This document shows positions 7,646 to 14,486 of a DNA stretch of 37,159 nt, in pieces. The position numbers and the translations under genes were made by a program. The notes below the pieces were generated by a model, which was not told where the DNA came from, did no database searches, and saw only the letters and a list, made by a program, of their open reading frames with translations. Position 1 is the first letter of the stretch; each line of letters begins with the position of its first letter. Origin of the DNA: GCA-2717185 sp964474755 (GTDB lineage Bacteria; Pseudomonadota; Alphaproteobacteria; UBA8366; GCA-2717185); assembly GCA_964474755.1 (NCBI GenBank), contig CAYYUG010000046.1, positions 1 to 37,159 on the forward strand, given 5' to 3'.

Positions 7646-8197
7646 ATGTCATCCGTCATGTCTGCGCACCCTCCAGACCCCGCAACAGCCGCCGAAAAAA
7701 CTCTATATCAGCAACTCGATATGCTCGGGGTTAAACATGTAACCTACAGCCACGAGCCGCTTTTTACTGTCGAGGAAAGCCAGGCACTCAGGGGCACACT
7801 GCCCGGCGCGCACATCAAAAACCTTTTCCTGCGTGACAAGAAAAAAAATATCTGGCTGATCACCACACTGGAGGACCGCAAGGTTAACTTGAAGGCGCTG
7901 CGCAAAACACTACAAACCAAAGGAAACCTGTCTTTTGGCAACGCCGAACTTCTGATGGAAGTTCTCGGTGTCACACCGGGCGCCGTTACGCCGTTCGGGG
8001 TGCAGAATGACCACAAGGGACGCGCAACAATGGTTCTGGATCAGTCCATTCTCAACCACGAATTAGTTAACGCTCACCCTTTGCGCAACGATCGGACGAC
8101 AGCAATAAATCCGAATGGCTTGCTGCGATTCCTGGAAGCACAGCAGCACGCCCCCGTCATTCTCGATTTCGACGCTTTGGAAAACAAAGTCGACTGA
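7646..8197 (+). CDS. YbaK/ProX-type aminoacyl-tRNA deacylase
   Basis: A 183-residue single-domain trans-editing protein of the YbaK/PrdX (ProXp-ala) family, which hydrolyses mischarged tRNA, typically Ala-tRNA(Pro). Visible family features are the N-terminal segment HEPLFTVEESQALRG, HIKNLFLRDKK, the Lys-rich strand DRKVNLKALRK and the glycine loop GVTPGAVTPFGV. It is free-standing rather than fused to ProRS. I chose the ATG at 7646, preceded by CGGGGA, over an upstream TTG at 7622 that has no ribosome-binding site. It is divergent from tRNA-Gly, whose promoter lies in the shared spacer. Exact tRNA specificity is inference. Confidence 0.9.
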   Translation: MSSVMSAHPPDPATAAEKTLYQQLDMLGVKHVTYSHEPLFTVEESQALRGTLPGAHIKNLFLRDKKKNIWLITTLEDRKVNLKALRKTLQTKGNLSFGNAELLMEVLGVTPGAVTPFGVQNDHKGRATMVLDQSILNHELVNAHPLRNDRTTAINPNGLLRFLEAQQHAPVILDFDALENKVD

Positions 8198-8363
8198 CCG
8201 CCGCACCTTGCCAGCCAGCTTCAAAACAATCATGTGTAGTCCAATGGCTCAATTTAAATGATTTTGTGTATCCGCGCGCAAGTCTCTAAATTGAGGTGAA
8301 TTTGGCGCGGACGGGTGGTGCAGATTGCACTCCATTGCAACGAAGTAAACTCAAGGGGTAAGT

Positions 8364-9281
8364 ATGGAACCGATAATCGGTGAGATAACCGCACCAGAAG
8401 ATCTAGTAAAGGACACGACGACGGCAACCTTTATGGCAGACGTCATTGAGGCGAGCCAAGAGATACCGGTTATTGTCGACTTTTGGGCTCCCTGGTGCGA
8501 GCCGTGCAAGCAACTCGGGCCGATAATTGAAAAGGCGGTCAAGAGCGCTAGCGGTGCCGTCAAGCTTGTCAAAATTAATATTGACGAGAACAAGGAAATT
8601 GCCGCCCAGATGCGCATCCAGTCGATCCCAGCTGTGTTTGCCTTCTCGAAAGGGCAGCCAGCCGACGGTTTCGTGGGCGCCCAGCCAGAAAGCCAAATCA
8701 AGAGCTTCATCGAAAGGGTCGTGAAAGCGGCAGGAGGTGCGATCGGTCCCTCGCCGATCGACCAAGCCTTGGAACAAGCCGCCGAGGCGGAAAAAGCGGG
8801 CGACGCCCAACAGGCCGGTGGTATCTACAGCGAAATACTGCGTCATGAACCCGAAAACACTAAGGCACTTGCCGGACTCGCGCGAACGTTGATGGCTGCA
8901 GGGCAAGCGGATGCCGCGCGCCAGGTGCTGAATGATGTGCCAGCGAACAAGAAGGAAGACCCAGAAATCAAGAGTGCCATAGCCGCCCTGGACCTTGCCG
9001 ACAAGGCCAGCGAAACTGTAGGGCAAGCCGCTGAGCTTGAGGGTATGGTTGCGGCCGACAAAAACGACCACCAGGCACGCTTTGATCTAGCCCTCTCCTA
9101 CTACGCTTCTGGTCGGTCCGAAGAGGCTATCGACCATCTTCTGACCATCGTACAGAAGAACCGGGCTTGGAATGACGAGGCCGCGCGTAAGCAGTTGATC
9201 GAAATTTTTGATGCGTTGGGGGCCGCGGACCCGTTAGTTGCCGACAGCCGCCGCCGCCTGTCAACGATCCTGTTTTCATGA
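8364..9281 (+). CDS. CnoX-type thioredoxin with TPR domain
   Basis: A 305-residue cytoplasmic protein with an N-terminal thioredoxin domain (about 12-120) and a C-terminal TPR-like helical region (about 130-300), the architecture of the chaperedoxin CnoX/YbbN. CnoX protects substrates from oxidation and hands them to GroEL or DnaK. The active site is WCEPCK with Cys45 and Cys48, so it should be redox-active, unlike E. coli CnoX whose motif is degenerate. AAGGGG lies 5 nt before the ATG. It overlaps the LON-domain gene by 4 nt (ATGA), so the two are translationally coupled, and it heads a five-gene forward cluster. Confidence 0.93.
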   Translation: MEPIIGEITAPEDLVKDTTTATFMADVIEASQEIPVIVDFWAPWCEPCKQLGPIIEKAVKSASGAVKLVKINIDENKEIAAQMRIQSIPAVFAFSKGQPADGFVGAQPESQIKSFIERVVKAAGGAIGPSPIDQALEQAAEAEKAGDAQQAGGIYSEILRHEPENTKALAGLARTLMAAGQADAARQVLNDVPANKKEDPEIKSAIAALDLADKASETVGQAAELEGMVAADKNDHQARFDLALSYYASGRSEEAIDHLLTIVQKNRAWNDEAARKQLIEIFDALGAADPLVADSRRRLSTILFS

Positions 9282-9934
9282 CCGCATTTGATCCGGAATT
9301 CGAATCCCTTCCAGCAACCCTGCCTATCTTTCCACTGACCGGCGTCCTAATTCTACCACGCGGGCGCTTGCCCCTTAATATTTTCGAACCGCGCTACCTG
9401 AACATGGTAACCGACGCGATGGGCGGAAATCGCATGTTCGGCATGGTCCAGCCGTTCGCGGCTCAGGCAGAAGATGCGGGGGGCGAACCTACAGTTTATC
9501 CGACGGGTTGCGCCGGCCGGATTACCCATTTCGAAGAGACCGAGGATGGTCGATTTATCCTGTCGCTCAGGGGCGTATGCCGCTTTTCCATCGTCGAAGA
9601 GGTTCCAACGATCCGAGGTTATAGGCGATGTACAGTAGACTGGGAGCCCTTCGCCAGAGACCTTACTAAACCCGAAGATTTCACCATCGACCGCGAACGG
9701 CTGGTTATGGCAGTACGGGCATATTTTTCGGCCAAAGGCCTAGAAGCGAATTGGGAAGCGATCGAAAAAGCCAAGGACGAGTATTTAGTCACGTCGATCG
9801 CGATGCTCTGCCCATTCGACCCATCCGAGAAACAGGCGCTGCTCGAAGCGACTGATCTAATAACACGGGCAGCATTATTGACGACGATCGTCGAAATGGC
9901 GGCACTAGACAACAGTGACGGCGTCCGACAATAA
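9278..9934 (+). CDS. LON substrate-binding-domain protein
   Basis: A 218-residue protein consisting only of the N-terminal substrate-binding domain of Lon protease (PF02190-type), with no AAA+ or Ser-Lys protease part. The signature LPIFPLTGVLILPRGRLPL is followed by NIFEPRYLNMV, and the C-terminal half is helical. It overlaps cnoX by 4 nt. Its pairing with a chaperedoxin is a common alphaproteobacterial arrangement and suggests a role in protein quality control, but the family has no firm biochemical function that I know. Confidence 0.93.
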   Translation: MTAFDPEFESLPATLPIFPLTGVLILPRGRLPLNIFEPRYLNMVTDAMGGNRMFGMVQPFAAQAEDAGGEPTVYPTGCAGRITHFEETEDGRFILSLRGVCRFSIVEEVPTIRGYRRCTVDWEPFARDLTKPEDFTIDRERLVMAVRAYFSAKGLEANWEAIEKAKDEYLVTSIAMLCPFDPSEKQALLEATDLITRAALLTTIVEMAALDNSDGVRQ

Positions 9935-9958
9935 TTGCTACGTTGAAAGATAGGACCT

Positions 9959-10159
9959 ATGGCTGCTGCAAAATCCGGTGTCGATCCCAAGCTACTTGAA
10001 ATACTCGTCTGCCCGCTGACAAAAGGGCCTCTGGAATATGACAAGGCGAAGGGCGAATTGATTAGCAAACAAGCGAACCTAGCCTACCCGATCCGAGATG
10101 GTATTCCGGTCATGCTAGTCGACGAGGCTCGGCCGCTGGACGACGGTTCCGCACTGTAA
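9959..10159 (+). CDS. Trm112/YcaR-like small protein
   Basis: A 66-residue Trm112-family protein (YcaR/UPF0434 type). Family marks are LLEILVCPLTKGPLEYD and the C-terminal LAYPIRDGIPVMLVDEA. In eukaryotes and archaea Trm112 is a zinc-ribbon activator of methyltransferases. Here only one of the metal cysteines remains (CPLT instead of CPxC, and Ser in the third position), so it probably does not bind zinc; I believe this is usual in alphaproteobacterial members. A TAGGA lies before the ATG, and the DUF971 gene starts on the base after its stop. Confidence 0.92.
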   Translation: MAAAKSGVDPKLLEILVCPLTKGPLEYDKAKGELISKQANLAYPIRDGIPVMLVDEARPLDDGSAL

Positions 10160-10546
10160 ATGCAGACCATGGTGGCGGACAATTTCTCAGCCCAACACTG
10201 GCCAATCGAAATCCGATACAAGAAGGATGAGAAAATCCTGGAAATCGATTTCGACGACGGCGCAAAATTTCGCCTACCCGCGGAACTACTCCGGGTCGAG
10301 AGCCCCTCAGCAGAGGTTCAGGGTCACGCGGCCGATCAGAAAAAGATCGTCGCAGGCCGACGCCATGTCGGCATCATAGAGATCGAACCGGTGGGCAACT
10401 ACGCCGTACGCCTCAAGTTCGATGACATGCATGACACCGGGATCTATAGCTGGCAATTCCTCCACGAGTTGGGCCAGAAACAAGAAACCGTTTGGCTAGA
10501 TTACCTTACAGCGTTAGCTGCGAGTGGATTTTCCCGCGATCCCTGA
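10160..10546 (+). CDS. DUF971 / GBBH-like N-terminal domain protein
   Basis: A 128-residue DUF971 protein, a small beta-rich domain also found at the N-terminus of gamma-butyrobetaine hydroxylase. The markers are WPIEIRYKKDEKILEIDFDDG, split by the family's usual loop, then FRLPAELLRVESPSAEVQGH and GNYAVRLKFDDMHDTGIYSW near the end. Free-standing members often sit beside Fe-S or quality-control genes; the role is not established. The ATG immediately follows the Trm112 stop, so translation is coupled and no separate ribosome-binding site is seen. Confidence 0.9.
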   Translation: MQTMVADNFSAQHWPIEIRYKKDEKILEIDFDDGAKFRLPAELLRVESPSAEVQGHAADQKKIVAGRRHVGIIEIEPVGNYAVRLKFDDMHDTGIYSWQFLHELGQKQETVWLDYLTALAASGFSRDP

Positions 10547-10562
10547 CAGAAGGAATTCTGCT

Positions 10563-10913
10563 ATGACAAGCAGGATTACTGGCTACCATGCCCATATCTA
10601 TTTCGATGAGGCGAGCGAGGAAGACGCCCGTTTGGTACGTGAAGGGATTTGCGAGAAGTTCGAAACCAAGGTTGGCCGCTGGCACCACAAACCGGTCGGA
10701 CCACACCCAGCCTGGATGTATCAGGTCGCCTTCGAACCGGACCTGTTTGCCGAACTGATCCCGTGGCTAGCCCTTAACCGGCGCGGACTGACCGTCTTCA
10801 TCCATCCGGAAACCGGCGACGCAGTCACGGACCATACCGACCACGCAATGTGGATGGGCAAAATCCTGGAGCTTAATATCGACGTGCTGCGCAATGTTAC
10901 CGAGCAGTGTTGA
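10563..10913 (+). CDS. DOPA 4,5-dioxygenase family protein
   Basis: A 116-residue protein of the DOPA 4,5-dioxygenase family (PF08883-type), putative metal-dependent extradiol-like ring-cleavage enzymes. Conserved histidines stand in YHAHIYFD, GRWHHKPVGPHP and TVFIHPETGD. The family is defined by fungal and plant-pigment enzymes; the natural substrate in bacteria is usually unknown. The ATG at 10563 has AAGGAAT upstream; a longer reading from 10524 overlaps the DUF971 gene and is not needed. It is the last gene of the forward cluster and ends 6 nt from the convergent ubiH stop. Confidence 0.88.
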   Translation: MTSRITGYHAHIYFDEASEEDARLVREGICEKFETKVGRWHHKPVGPHPAWMYQVAFEPDLFAELIPWLALNRRGLTVFIHPETGDAVTDHTDHAMWMGKILELNIDVLRNVTEQC

Positions 10914-10919
10914 ATAACG

Positions 10920-12158
10920 CTAAATTGGCTCGCCCTTCACCAGCCGCGGCAAATCGCCTACGGTGCCCATAGCATGGCGCATGAAGAAGCGTTTAACTGG
11001 CGGTAGGCGGTTAACCGCCGCGAGGCTGAAGTCGCGGGCCAGACGCAGTGGACCAATATCGTTCGAAAATAACCGATTCAACACGTCAGTCGTCGCAGCC
11101 ATGAATACATTATCAAAGCGCCGCCATCGTTCGTAGCGCGCCAGCACCGGTCCATCTCCGATGTCCAAACCAAGCCGGTGCGCATCGACCACAGATTCCG
11201 CTAACGCGGCCACGTCGCGGATGCCCAAATTGAGCCCTTGACCAGCGATCGGGTGGATTACATGCGCCGCATCTCCAATCAATGCCAACCGCTGGTCAGT
11301 GTAGCGCTCGGCATGCATTAGGGCGAGTGGATAGGCGAAGCGTGGCCCTTCTATCCGAATATCACCCAGCCATTCGCCAAAGCGCCGACGCAGTTCGTAG
11401 AGGAACGGTTCCTCGTCAAGTGCGAGAATGTCCTGCGCAAGGTCTTTCCTTTCGGTCCAGACTATACTGCTGCGCCGTTCAGTCATCGGCAACATCGCAA
11501 ACGGTCCAGAGGGCAAAAACAACTCGACCGCGACACCGGCATGCGGATGTTCATGCGTTACTGTGCAGACGATTGCGGTCTGCGGGTAGTCGATCTGGGT
11601 CGCGCGAATGCCTGCGGACCTACGAAGCGGAGAATTACGCCCATCGGCGCCGATGATCAGGTCAGCTGACACTCGCTGCCCATCTGCCAAAGTCACCGTG
11701 GCGCCCCCGGCATTCCGTTCCGCCCGCTCGACAGCGGCTGGCGCCAACAGATGCAGCGTTTTCGCCGCCGTCGCCTTGTGCAGTAATACATCGCGGATAT
11801 CTCGGTTCTCTATTATGTAGCCCAACGGCATATCACCGAGCTCACGGTGATCGTAGTGCAGGAATAGGGAGGACGAGCCGTCCCAAGGCGTACCGTCTGC
11901 GATTCGGATATCGTGAATTGGTTGCGCCGCGGTTACAAGCTCGGACCAAACATCAATACCTTCGAATACTTTTGCCGACCCGAAAGCGATCGCCGACGTA
12001 CGGCCGTCGAACGCAGAATCCCGGAATAAGGACGAAGCCTGGCGCTCGATCACCGCGACCGACAGGCCACCTCTAGCCAGCGCCAAACCCATTGTTGTCC
12101 CCGCCATGCCGCCGCCGACGACAATCGCATCAACTCTAAGGTCCCTATCGTTGGCCAT
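10920..12158 (-). CDS. UbiH/UbiF/COQ6-family FAD-dependent hydroxylase
   Basis: A 412-residue flavoprotein monooxygenase of ubiquinone biosynthesis that hydroxylates the quinone ring. It carries the dinucleotide fold VVGGGMAGTTMG (about 13-24), the DG motif GADGRNSP in the middle and the FAD-ribityl motif IGDAAHVIHPIAGQGLN (about 290-307), which is characteristic of UbiH-type enzymes. Alphaproteobacteria vary in which ring carbon such an enzyme oxidises (UbiH, UbiL or UbiM types), so I do not assign a letter. The ubiK gene further along encodes an accessory factor of the same pathway. It is divergent from the decayed glnK-amtB locus. Confidence 0.93.
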   Translation of the reverse strand: MANDRDLRVDAIVVGGGMAGTTMGLALARGGLSVAVIERQASSLFRDSAFDGRTSAIAFGSAKVFEGIDVWSELVTAAQPIHDIRIADGTPWDGSSSLFLHYDHRELGDMPLGYIIENRDIRDVLLHKATAAKTLHLLAPAAVERAERNAGGATVTLADGQRVSADLIIGADGRNSPLRRSAGIRATQIDYPQTAIVCTVTHEHPHAGVAVELFLPSGPFAMLPMTERRSSIVWTERKDLAQDILALDEEPFLYELRRRFGEWLGDIRIEGPRFAYPLALMHAERYTDQRLALIGDAAHVIHPIAGQGLNLGIRDVAALAESVVDAHRLGLDIGDGPVLARYERWRRFDNVFMAATTDVLNRLFSNDIGPLRLARDFSLAAVNRLPPVKRFFMRHAMGTVGDLPRLVKGEPI

Positions 12159-12379
12159 ATATCACCTTCACCCACACTGTATCTGTTGTCCAGCCATCCA
12201 CAACAACTCAGTTTGCACACTATTTAGGCCTGTTCTATATGACACTTAAGAAATTAATGCTCCTTTGGTTCTGCGTATTTAATTAACAAATTTCATGATT
12301 TAATTTTATCCGTCTAAGACGGCACGCATATCGAAGCAAGCTCCGAAACCTTGGCAGTCGACGGCGGAATAAAAAAGCT

Positions 12380-12653
12380 GTGTATGGCATTGAAGTCTTA
12401 ACCATAGAAGAGTTTGAAGGGTTGAGACGGCCAAAGGATCAAACGAAAATCTACCGTAATGCGGAACTCGACATCAAAATCCTTCCAAAAGTAAAATCGA
12501 GATAGCCTGTGTTTCCATAGTCTGCAATCAGACTATCGAGGCAATTCTCTCGGCTGCGAACACCATCAAAATTGGCGACAGCAAGCTATTTGTCATGGAC
12601 GTCGAGAAACCGCCCGTATCCGCACGAGCGAGACCAACGGCGATGCTCTTTAG
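12380..12653 (+). pseudogene. glnK: Decayed P-II nitrogen regulator (glnK/glnB)
   Basis: P-II signal protein remnant readable only by changing frame. Block 1 (12380-12505) gives IEEFEGLRRPKDQ and IYRNAELDIKILPKVK, matching the P-II GFGRQKGH...YRGAEY...LPKVK region, then hits a stop after an apparent one-base loss. Block 2 (12496-12615) continues KIEIA...TIKIGDSKLFVMDVEK, matching the family's TGKIGDGKIF. Block 3 (12615-12653) gives RIRTSETNGDAL and the stop, matching the C-terminal RIRTGE. The uridylylation Tyr51 is Leu. The N-terminus is scarcely recognisable; an ATG at 12295 may be the old start. Two frame changes and several lost conserved residues make it non-functional. Intact P-II is about 112 residues. 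It lies directly upstream of an amtB remnant. Confidence 0.9.
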
Positions 12654-12765
12654 CATCCACTTCTAGAAGAAAAAATTAATTTCAACGACCTGTAGCACAC
12701 CACATAGATAGCACGATCGCCTAATCAAAACCCCAAGGTCGCTGAAAGTTTAAAAGGAGAATTGA

Positions 12766-13021
12766 ATGCTGAAACTAATGAAATTACTCAAGGGGCTTTC
12801 CTGTTGGTATCGCCTGCTTATGGGGCGCGACCTCGCTCAAATGGATGGGCGGTTATGACGATTTTCTCGACATGTTCTGCGTGCAGGGTATCGGCAGTAT
12901 CTCCTTGAACATCGCGACAGCGATTATCCTCAAAATTGTCGGCATGACCATCAGTTTAGGGATCAATGAGGAGACTTAAATCGGATGACTCCACATCATT
13001 CAAAGTGGCGAAGCCGTGTAA
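12766..13021 (+). pseudogene. amtB: Decayed ammonium transporter (amtB) with internal deletion
   Basis: Remnant of an AmtB ammonium channel. A good ribosome-binding site AAAAGGAGA (12752-12760) and an ATG with a signal-like start MLKLMKLLKGL survive. In another frame the text then jumps to the C-terminal third: IACLWGATSLKWMGGYDD, FLDMFCVQGIGSI, then ILKIVGMTISLGINEET, an in-frame TAA (12977), a TGA, and LHIIQSGEAV to a stop at 13021. These match AmtB segments around LWGVxxLK, DVFGVHGV, the last helix and the C-terminal HGExAY tail. The pore His of VHG is Gln. About 300 residues are missing before this part and some 50 inside it. Intact AmtB is 400-450 residues. Confidence 0.9.
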
Positions 13022-13261
13022 TCGCAGGTTCCATACGAACAATTTCTCCAGAAGAGGTTATTTGGCCCCAGTTTTTACGTTTCACCCATTGCCTACATAG
13101 TGCTTGTCCCCGTGCAAGGGCCACTAGCCAAATGACGATCCCTTGTGTTTTGGCGCAAATTCGATTAGGATCAATGTGTTAGGATATTTTTTTAGATTCA
13201 TTTTTTCGATTCGGTTACTAAGTATAAGATTCAATTTGTGGGAGCGGCTTTTAAGCCTGAC
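13022..13261. other. Spacer before the aminotransferase
   Basis: About 240 bp, T-rich toward the right. A TATAAG at 13223-13228 could be the -10 of the aminotransferase gene, but its -35 is poor. No gene is seen. Confidence 0.35.
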
Positions 13262-14470
13262 ATGAAAAACGCTCGCATCGACCATTTATTTGATTACCCC
13301 TTCCAAAAGCTGACCGTGCTTCTAGAAGGAACAGCGCCTGCTGCCGGGATGAGACCGCTCCTAATGCACCTTGGCGAACCGCAACTACCGCAACCAACCT
13401 TTGTCGACGCGATATTGGCTAAAAATCATAACCTTTGGAACAAATACCCAAGCGTGCGGGGCACAGCTGATTTCCGCAATGCCGCTTCCAACTGGATGAC
13501 CCGGCGTTACAAACTGCCAGCCAACATGTTGGAGCCAAATCAAAATATACTGCCACTGCCTGGCACAAAAGAAGGGATCTTTCAGCTAGCGCAGCTGGTC
13601 GTCCCCGGTCCTGAGGACTGGCCATACGGTAGACGACCAGCGGTGTTGATGAGTAACCCTACATATCATGTTTATAAGGGAGCGGCCATAATGGCGGGCG
13701 GCGAACCTATTTATGTTCCCGCCACCGCAGAGAATAATTTCCTGCCAGACTTCGAGGGCGTCGGTGCCGAAACGCTAGCCCGCACGGCCCTAGTCTATCT
13801 ATGCAACCCATCCAACCCGCAAGGGACAGTCGCCAACCAAGATTATATGGCACAGCTCATCACGTTGGCCCGACGTTACGACTTTTTCGTCGCCTTCGAC
13901 GAGTGCTACACTGATATCTACCGCGACGCCCCCCCGACAGGAGCGCTGGAGGTCTGTGCCCACATGGGCGGGTCGCTTGACAATGTCACCATGTTCCACT
14001 CCTTGTCGAAACGATCAAGCGGCGCCGGCCTCCGATCCGGTTTTGTGGTTGGCGCGCCCGATCTGATCAACGCCTTCGCCATGCTGCGCAGCACCGGCGG
14101 CGCGGTCGTGCCACTGCCCATACTAGCCGCCAGCGCGAAACTTTGGGATGATGACGTCCACGCCGCTGAAACTCGCGCCCACTACCGGATACTGTTCGAC
14201 ATAGCGGAACGCATCCTCGGCAACCGCAGCGGCTTTTATAAGGCGCCGGCTGGATTCTTTCTGTGGCTCGATGTTGGCGACGGGGAAGAGGCTGCTCTTG
14301 CTCTTTGGCGCAATCACGCAGTCAAGACCATTCCCGGCGCTTTTTTCGCCTTTCCCGACTTGAGGACCGGCGAAAATCCTGGCAAATCCTATATCCGGGT
14401 CGCACTGGTACACGACACGGACGATGCAGAGGAAGGGCTGACGCGCATCGCCCAATATTTGGCGCGTTAA
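13262..14470 (+). CDS. Class I/II PLP aminotransferase (DapC-like)
   Basis: A 402-residue fold-type I aminotransferase. The PLP-binding lysine is Lys250 in HSLSKRSSGAGLRSGF; YLCNPSNPQG and AFDECYTDIY supply the usual Asn, Asp and Tyr that contact PLP, and the C-terminal YIRVAL carries the carboxylate-binding Arg. Overall it resembles the alphaproteobacterial N-succinyldiaminopimelate aminotransferase DapC (lysine/peptidoglycan route), though aspartate or methionine aminotransferases of the same class cannot be excluded. I chose ATG 13262 (MKNARIDHLFDYPF) over a GTG at 13238, since it gives the N-terminus usual for DapC-like proteins. It lies 16 nt upstream of ftsK. Confidence 0.88.
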   Translation: MKNARIDHLFDYPFQKLTVLLEGTAPAAGMRPLLMHLGEPQLPQPTFVDAILAKNHNLWNKYPSVRGTADFRNAASNWMTRRYKLPANMLEPNQNILPLPGTKEGIFQLAQLVVPGPEDWPYGRRPAVLMSNPTYHVYKGAAIMAGGEPIYVPATAENNFLPDFEGVGAETLARTALVYLCNPSNPQGTVANQDYMAQLITLARRYDFFVAFDECYTDIYRDAPPTGALEVCAHMGGSLDNVTMFHSLSKRSSGAGLRSGFVVGAPDLINAFAMLRSTGGAVVPLPILAASAKLWDDDVHAAETRAHYRILFDIAERILGNRSGFYKAPAGFFLWLDVGDGEEAALALWRNHAVKTIPGAFFAFPDLRTGENPGKSYIRVALVHDTDDAEEGLTRIAQYLAR

Positions 14471-14486
14471 ACAAGAGGGAATAATT

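Noticed and set aside
8403..9071. 222-codon open frame antisense to cnoX
   Set aside because: Lies wholly opposite a well-supported gene, has no family motifs or ribosome-binding site, and is expected by codon bias. The same holds for the antisense frames opposite the lipoprotein, MidA and ubiH genes.
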